Positions 5,832-8,250 of a stretch of 8,250 nt of DNA are shown here, piece after piece. The notes beneath the pieces were generated by a model, which was not told the DNA's origin, made no database searches, and worked only from the letters and a program-made list of their open reading frames with translations. The stretch comes from Verrucomicrobiales bacterium (lineage in GTDB: Bacteria; Verrucomicrobiota; Verrucomicrobiia; Verrucomicrobiales; DEV007). The stretch is from the NCBI GenBank assembly GCA_017991025.1, contig JAGNMT010000130.1:1-8250 (forward strand). Direction: 5' to 3'. Every line of letters starts with the position of its first letter. The stretch's first letter is position 1. The translations under genes were made by a program, and so were the position numbers.

Positions 5832-7469
5832 ATGGCAGGAAAAGACGATGACGGTAAGACGGGTTTTCCGGACCCGGAGGAGATCTCAAGAAAACTCTCG
5901 GACTTTCTCAAGTCGAGCTTCGGGGATCACGTCTCCTTTTCGACGATAAATGAACCGGGAAATTCATTTTTCAATGCGCCTGAAGCAACGGGCGCGGATC
6001 ACGATTTGAGAGAAGCGGAAGTCTCTCCGGTTTTTGATTTTGAACTGCTTCCGAGGCAAATCAAAGCGCACCTCGATCGTTTTGTGATCAGGCAGGATGA
6101 AGCGAAGAAGGCACTCGCGATTGCCGTGTGTGATCACTACAATCACGCGAAGTACCTCCGTCGATTGGAGCGCTCCGATCCCGAGAAGGCGAAGGCGATC
6201 GAGTATGCAAAGCAGAATGTCATCATCGTCGGGCCTACCGGGGTGGGGAAGACCTATCTGGTGAAACACATAGCTGAACTAATCGGAGTTCCCTTCGTCA
6301 AAGCCGATGCGACCAAATTTTCCGAGACCGGTTATGTGGGCGGTGACGTCGATGATCTCGTGCGGGAACTGGTTCGCAAGGCCGATGGCGATGTCGAACT
6401 GGCTCAATACGGGATCGTTTACATCGATGAGATTGACAAAATTGCCTCGGCGGGAAATATCGGTGGTCGCGATGTGAGTGGTCGTGGGGTGCAGACGACG
6501 CTGCTCAAACTGATGGAGGAAACGGAAGTCGCGGTCCGGAATCCGCAGGACATGCAGTCACAGATGCAGGCCATGTTTGAAATGAGCCGCAGCGGCAAGC
6601 CCAAGCGCGAGACGATCAATACGCGGCACATTCTTTTTATTGTCAGCGGCGCGTTCTCCGGCCTCGAGAAGATCATCGAACGGCGACTTCGACAGGGGCC
6701 GATCGGGTTCGCGGCTGAATCACAGAAAGGTGAGAATGAAGGATTGTCCGGGAAAGATCCCGGCACGCAAGACTTCATTGAGTTCGGATTTGAGGCCGAG
6801 TTTATCGGCCGTCTTCCGGTGCGGGTCGTCTGTGATCATCTCGATGCGGGCGATCTGTTCAGCATCATGAAAAACTCCGAGGGCAGTCTCATACGGCAGT
6901 ATGAGCGCGAGTTTGAGGCCTACGGGATCCAGGCGCAGTTTACGGACGAAGCGCTCTTGAAGATCGCCGCTGCCTCCGCTCTAGAGAAGACCGGAGCCAG
7001 GGGGCTCATGACCGTGTGTGAGCGTCTCCTGCGCCATTTCAAGTTTGAACTCCCCGGCACGACCCTGACAGAACTCTCCATCAGTGGTGAACTGGTCAAT
7101 GATCCTTCCTCCGTTCTTTCCCGGTTGCTGGCCGAAGCCGGACCCGTCGGTGATTCCCGGGTCATCGGCGAACTGGCGGCGTTTCGCCGGAAATTTGAAG
7201 AGGATCATGGTGTCCGTCTCACCTTTGACAATGAAGCTGTCGCTCGTGTCGCCGAGATTTCAGCGGAACGGGGGCAGAGTGTCCTGCAACTGTGCGAAGA
7301 GAAATTTCGTGACTTTCAGTTCGGGTTGCAGCTCATCCGGAAAAACACCGGACAGAAGACCTTCCCGGTCACGGCGGATGCGGTCAATGATCCGGATCGC
7401 TATTTAAGCAATCTGGTCGTGGCGAGCTACCGGGAGGAGGGTTTTGAATCGACTGGGAATGGTGGGTGA
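5832..7469 (+). CDS. ClpX-like AAA+ unfoldase with duplicated C-terminal small domain
   Basis: A 545-residue HslU/ClpX-clade ATPase, against about 420 for ordinary ClpX, expected to unfold proteins and feed them to ClpP. Visible motifs: Walker A GPTGVGKT (134-141), pore-1 loop GYVG (167-170), Walker B IVYIDEID (195-202), the ClpP-docking tripeptide IGF (291-293), arginine finger in EFIGRLP (Arg327) and sensor-2 GAR (388-390). The N-terminus (1-65) is acidic and has no Cys, so the C4 zinc-binding adaptor domain of ClpX is absent. The region matching the ClpX RKH loop (about 236-262) is longer and rich in Met and Gln. The small subdomain (about 357-434) is followed by a second copy (about 451-530) that has lost sensor-2. 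It may be a specialised paralogue beside a standard ClpX elsewhere. The AAA+ assignment is firm; the substrate is unknown. Confidence 0.93.
   Translation: MAGKDDDGKTGFPDPEEISRKLSDFLKSSFGDHVSFSTINEPGNSFFNAPEATGADHDLREAEVSPVFDFELLPRQIKAHLDRFVIRQDEAKKALAIAVCDHYNHAKYLRRLERSDPEKAKAIEYAKQNVIIVGPTGVGKTYLVKHIAELIGVPFVKADATKFSETGYVGGDVDDLVRELVRKADGDVELAQYGIVYIDEIDKIASAGNIGGRDVSGRGVQTTLLKLMEETEVAVRNPQDMQSQMQAMFEMSRSGKPKRETINTRHILFIVSGAFSGLEKIIERRLRQGPIGFAAESQKGENEGLSGKDPGTQDFIEFGFEAEFIGRLPVRVVCDHLDAGDLFSIMKNSEGSLIRQYEREFEAYGIQAQFTDEALLKIAAASALEKTGARGLMTVCERLLRHFKFELPGTTLTELSISGELVNDPSSVLSRLLAEAGPVGDSRVIGELAAFRRKFEEDHGVRLTFDNEAVARVAEISAERGQSVLQLCEEKFRDFQFGLQLIRKNTGQKTFPVTADAVNDPDRYLSNLVVASYREEGFESTGNGG
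6900..7421 (+). repeat. Tandem duplication of the AAA+ small subdomain within the ClpX-like gene
   Basis: Residues about 357-434 and 451-530 align along their whole length. EREFEAYGIQAQFTDEAL matches RRKFEEDHGVRLTFDNEAV; CERLLRHFKFEL matches CEEKFRDFQFGL; and LVNDPSSVLSRLLAE matches AVNDPDRYLSNLVVA. The GAR sensor-2 motif of the first copy is replaced by RGQ in the second. The divergence is at the protein level and indicates an old duplication. Confidence 0.8.
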
Positions 7470-7485
7470 CAAGTGAAAATGTTTA

Positions 7486-7782
7486 CTACTTCCGGCTGTC
7501 GCAGTGAGCTTTCACCTCCGCGATGTCGGCGGGAGTCATCTTTTCGGAGAAGTAGATGTATTTGCTGATCAGCTTCGGAAACTTTTTCAGGGTTGGGATG
7601 GACGCGTCAGTGATCGAGGTCGTACTGATGCGGAGGGCTGTGAGGGGCAGATCCTGGAGATGGACGAGGCCGGCATCGGTGACCGGGCTTGTTCCGAGAT
7701 CGAGGTTGATGAGGGTGCGGAATCCACTGACGCCGAATAGGGTCGCTCCCAAATACCCGAGACCGGCCCCGGTGAACCTAAA
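7486..7782 (-). pseudogene. 5'-truncated leucine-rich-repeat protein remnant
   Basis: The frame runs from just after an in-frame TAA (7783-7785) to a TAG at 7486. It encodes 98 residues of LRR of the TDAGL type, common in Verrucomicrobia and Planctomycetes. Repeat units with a period of about 23 are visible at FTGAGLGYL, VTDAGLVHLQDL and ITDASIPTLKKF, followed by a charged tail ending HCDSRK. LRR-like sequence starts directly after the stop codon, upstream of the first possible start (TTG at 7752), and no signal peptide or N-cap remains. I therefore read it as the 3' part of a broken gene. The tail closely parallels that of the LRR gene at 7961-8250, so the two are paralogues. It converges with the ClpX-like gene, with 16 bases between the stop codons. 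A short expressed protein from the TTG cannot be excluded. Confidence 0.6.
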
Positions 7783-7818
7783 TTACCGCGTCGGGAGTTT
7801 GCAAAAGTGTTTCGGAAA

Positions 7819-7844
7819 GTAGCGAAACTCGTGAGTGTTTCGGG
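7819..7844 (+). repeat. REP-like hairpin, arm 1 of a REPIN-like doublet
   Basis: A 26-base element beginning GTAGCGAAACTCGTGAG. Bases 7823-7830 pair with 7835-7842 around a GTGA loop, with one T-T mismatch. It shares its head, loop and most stem positions with the element at 7876-7901 on the other strand; stem pairs that differ do so on both sides. Confidence 0.7.
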
Positions 7845-7856
7845 CATAGGCACGGG

Positions 7857-7958
7857 TCAGGCGAAGTCATCGTCCTCCGAAGGTCTCACGACCTTCGCTA
7901 CGTCTGTCGGAAGTGGCCGATTGCTCACTGCTTCCGGCTTGCCCTTGGCGGCTGCCAT
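7857..7958 (-). pseudogene. Possible interrupted 5' end of the second LRR gene (33-residue frame)
   Basis: An ATG at 7958 lies two bases after the stop codon of the right-hand LRR gene. The frame begins MAAAKGKPEAVSNRPLPTD, runs straight through arm 2 of the repeat doublet and stops at TGA (7857-7859). Its position suits an operonic start, and the frame points toward the truncated LRR remnant. I infer that it may be the original N-terminus of that gene, cut off by the repeat. Evidence is positional only; it could be a chance frame. Confidence 0.3.
7876..7901 (-). repeat. REP-like hairpin, arm 2 of a REPIN-like doublet
   Basis: On the minus strand this begins GTAGCGAAGGTCGTGAG and forms a perfect 8-base-pair stem (CGAAGGTC with GACCTTCG) around a GTGA loop. 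It is inverted relative to arm 1, with 31 bases between them. A flank that reads ACTTCCGACAGAC on this strand partly resembles the flank of arm 1. REPINs are paired inverted REP sequences mobilised by RAYT (IS200/IS605-like) enzymes. No RAYT gene is in the window. Confidence 0.75.
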
Positions 7959-7960
7959 AG

Positions 7961-8250
7961 TCAGTCGGTGCGCGCCTTCAAGAACTCACCGAACTCCGCG
8001 CGGACGGGATCGGTGATTTTGGTCTGGTGGAACTCGCCGGTGCGGAGCGCGGGGAATCGTTTGAGAGTGGGGACGGCGGCGTCGGTGAGGCCGGTCTGGC
8101 GGATGATGAGGTGGGTGATCTCCATGTCCTGGAGCGAGACGAGACCCGCGTCGGTGAGGCCGGCGCCCTGGAGGGAAAGCCGGCGCACGCTTTTCAGTTT
8201 CGCGATCGCGGGCATCCATTCGTCGGTCATGCCGGCGTGCATCGCAGCCA
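7961..8250 (-). CDS. Leucine-rich-repeat protein, C-terminal part (runs off the window)
   Basis: This is the 3' end of a gene that enters from beyond position 8250; the frame stays open to the edge, so the ATG at 8242 is unlikely to be the start. The 96 visible residues hold LRR units with a spacing of about 23 (VRRLSLQGAGLTDAGLVSL, ITHLIIRQTGLTDAAVPTL, then LRTGEFHQTKITD), ending EFLKARTD. TDAGL-type LRRs are probable protein-binding scaffolds; the partner is unknown. The C-terminus aligns with the remnant at 7486-7782, including TDAGLV-LQD and PTLK-FP, pointing to tandem duplication. Whether the protein is secreted cannot be judged because the N-terminus is outside the window. Confidence 0.8.
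   Translation of the reverse strand, partial: AAMHAGMTDEWMPAIAKLKSVRRLSLQGAGLTDAGLVSLQDMEITHLIIRQTGLTDAAVPTLKRFPALRTGEFHQTKITDPVRAEFGEFLKARTD

Overview
The window looks like a chromosomal segment of a Gram-negative bacterium, most likely of the Verrucomicrobiota (PVC superphylum). This is inferred from gene content, not from a marker gene. It carries Kdo and lipopolysaccharide-export genes, a membrane-anchored eukaryotic-type Ser/Thr kinase of the PknB/planctomycete kind, TDAGL-type leucine-rich-repeat proteins, moderately high GC, and mostly weak Shine-Dalgarno sequences. No rRNA, tRNA, CRISPR array or transposase is visible.

Positions 1-3130, minus strand, form a lipopolysaccharide operon read right to left. 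kdsA (Kdo-8-phosphate synthase) overlaps lptC by 4 bases (ATGA). A 37-base gap leads to an lptA/OstA-like gene with an unusual repeat- and proline-rich N-terminal half. After 54 bases follows the start of an unrecognised proline-rich protein (positions 424 to 1) that runs off the window. The operon makes the committed Kdo precursor and the periplasmic parts of the LPS bridge. lptB is not in view.

Positions 3131-3298 are a divergent intergenic region with candidate promoter elements.

Positions 3299-7469, plus strand, hold two large genes 94 bases apart. The first is an 812-residue zinc-ribbon Ser/Thr kinase with one transmembrane helix and a large helical extracytoplasmic part. The second is a 545-residue ClpX-like AAA+ unfoldase that lacks the ClpX zinc-binding domain, keeps the ClpP-docking IGF loop, and carries a second, degenerate copy of the small AAA+ subdomain at its C-terminus. 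The leaders of the two genes share two short sequence blocks in swapped order. A kinase-unfoldase pair of this build is the best candidate in the window for an undescribed system, but the functional link is inference.

Positions 7486-8250, minus strand, hold two related leucine-rich-repeat C-termini. The right one is the 3' end of a gene entering from beyond the window. The left one is a 5'-truncated remnant. Between them lies a REPIN-like doublet: two inverted 26-base REP-like hairpins with GTGA tetraloops and compensatory stem changes. A short reading frame just downstream of the right LRR gene runs into the doublet and stops, which suggests that the repeat interrupted a second LRR gene.
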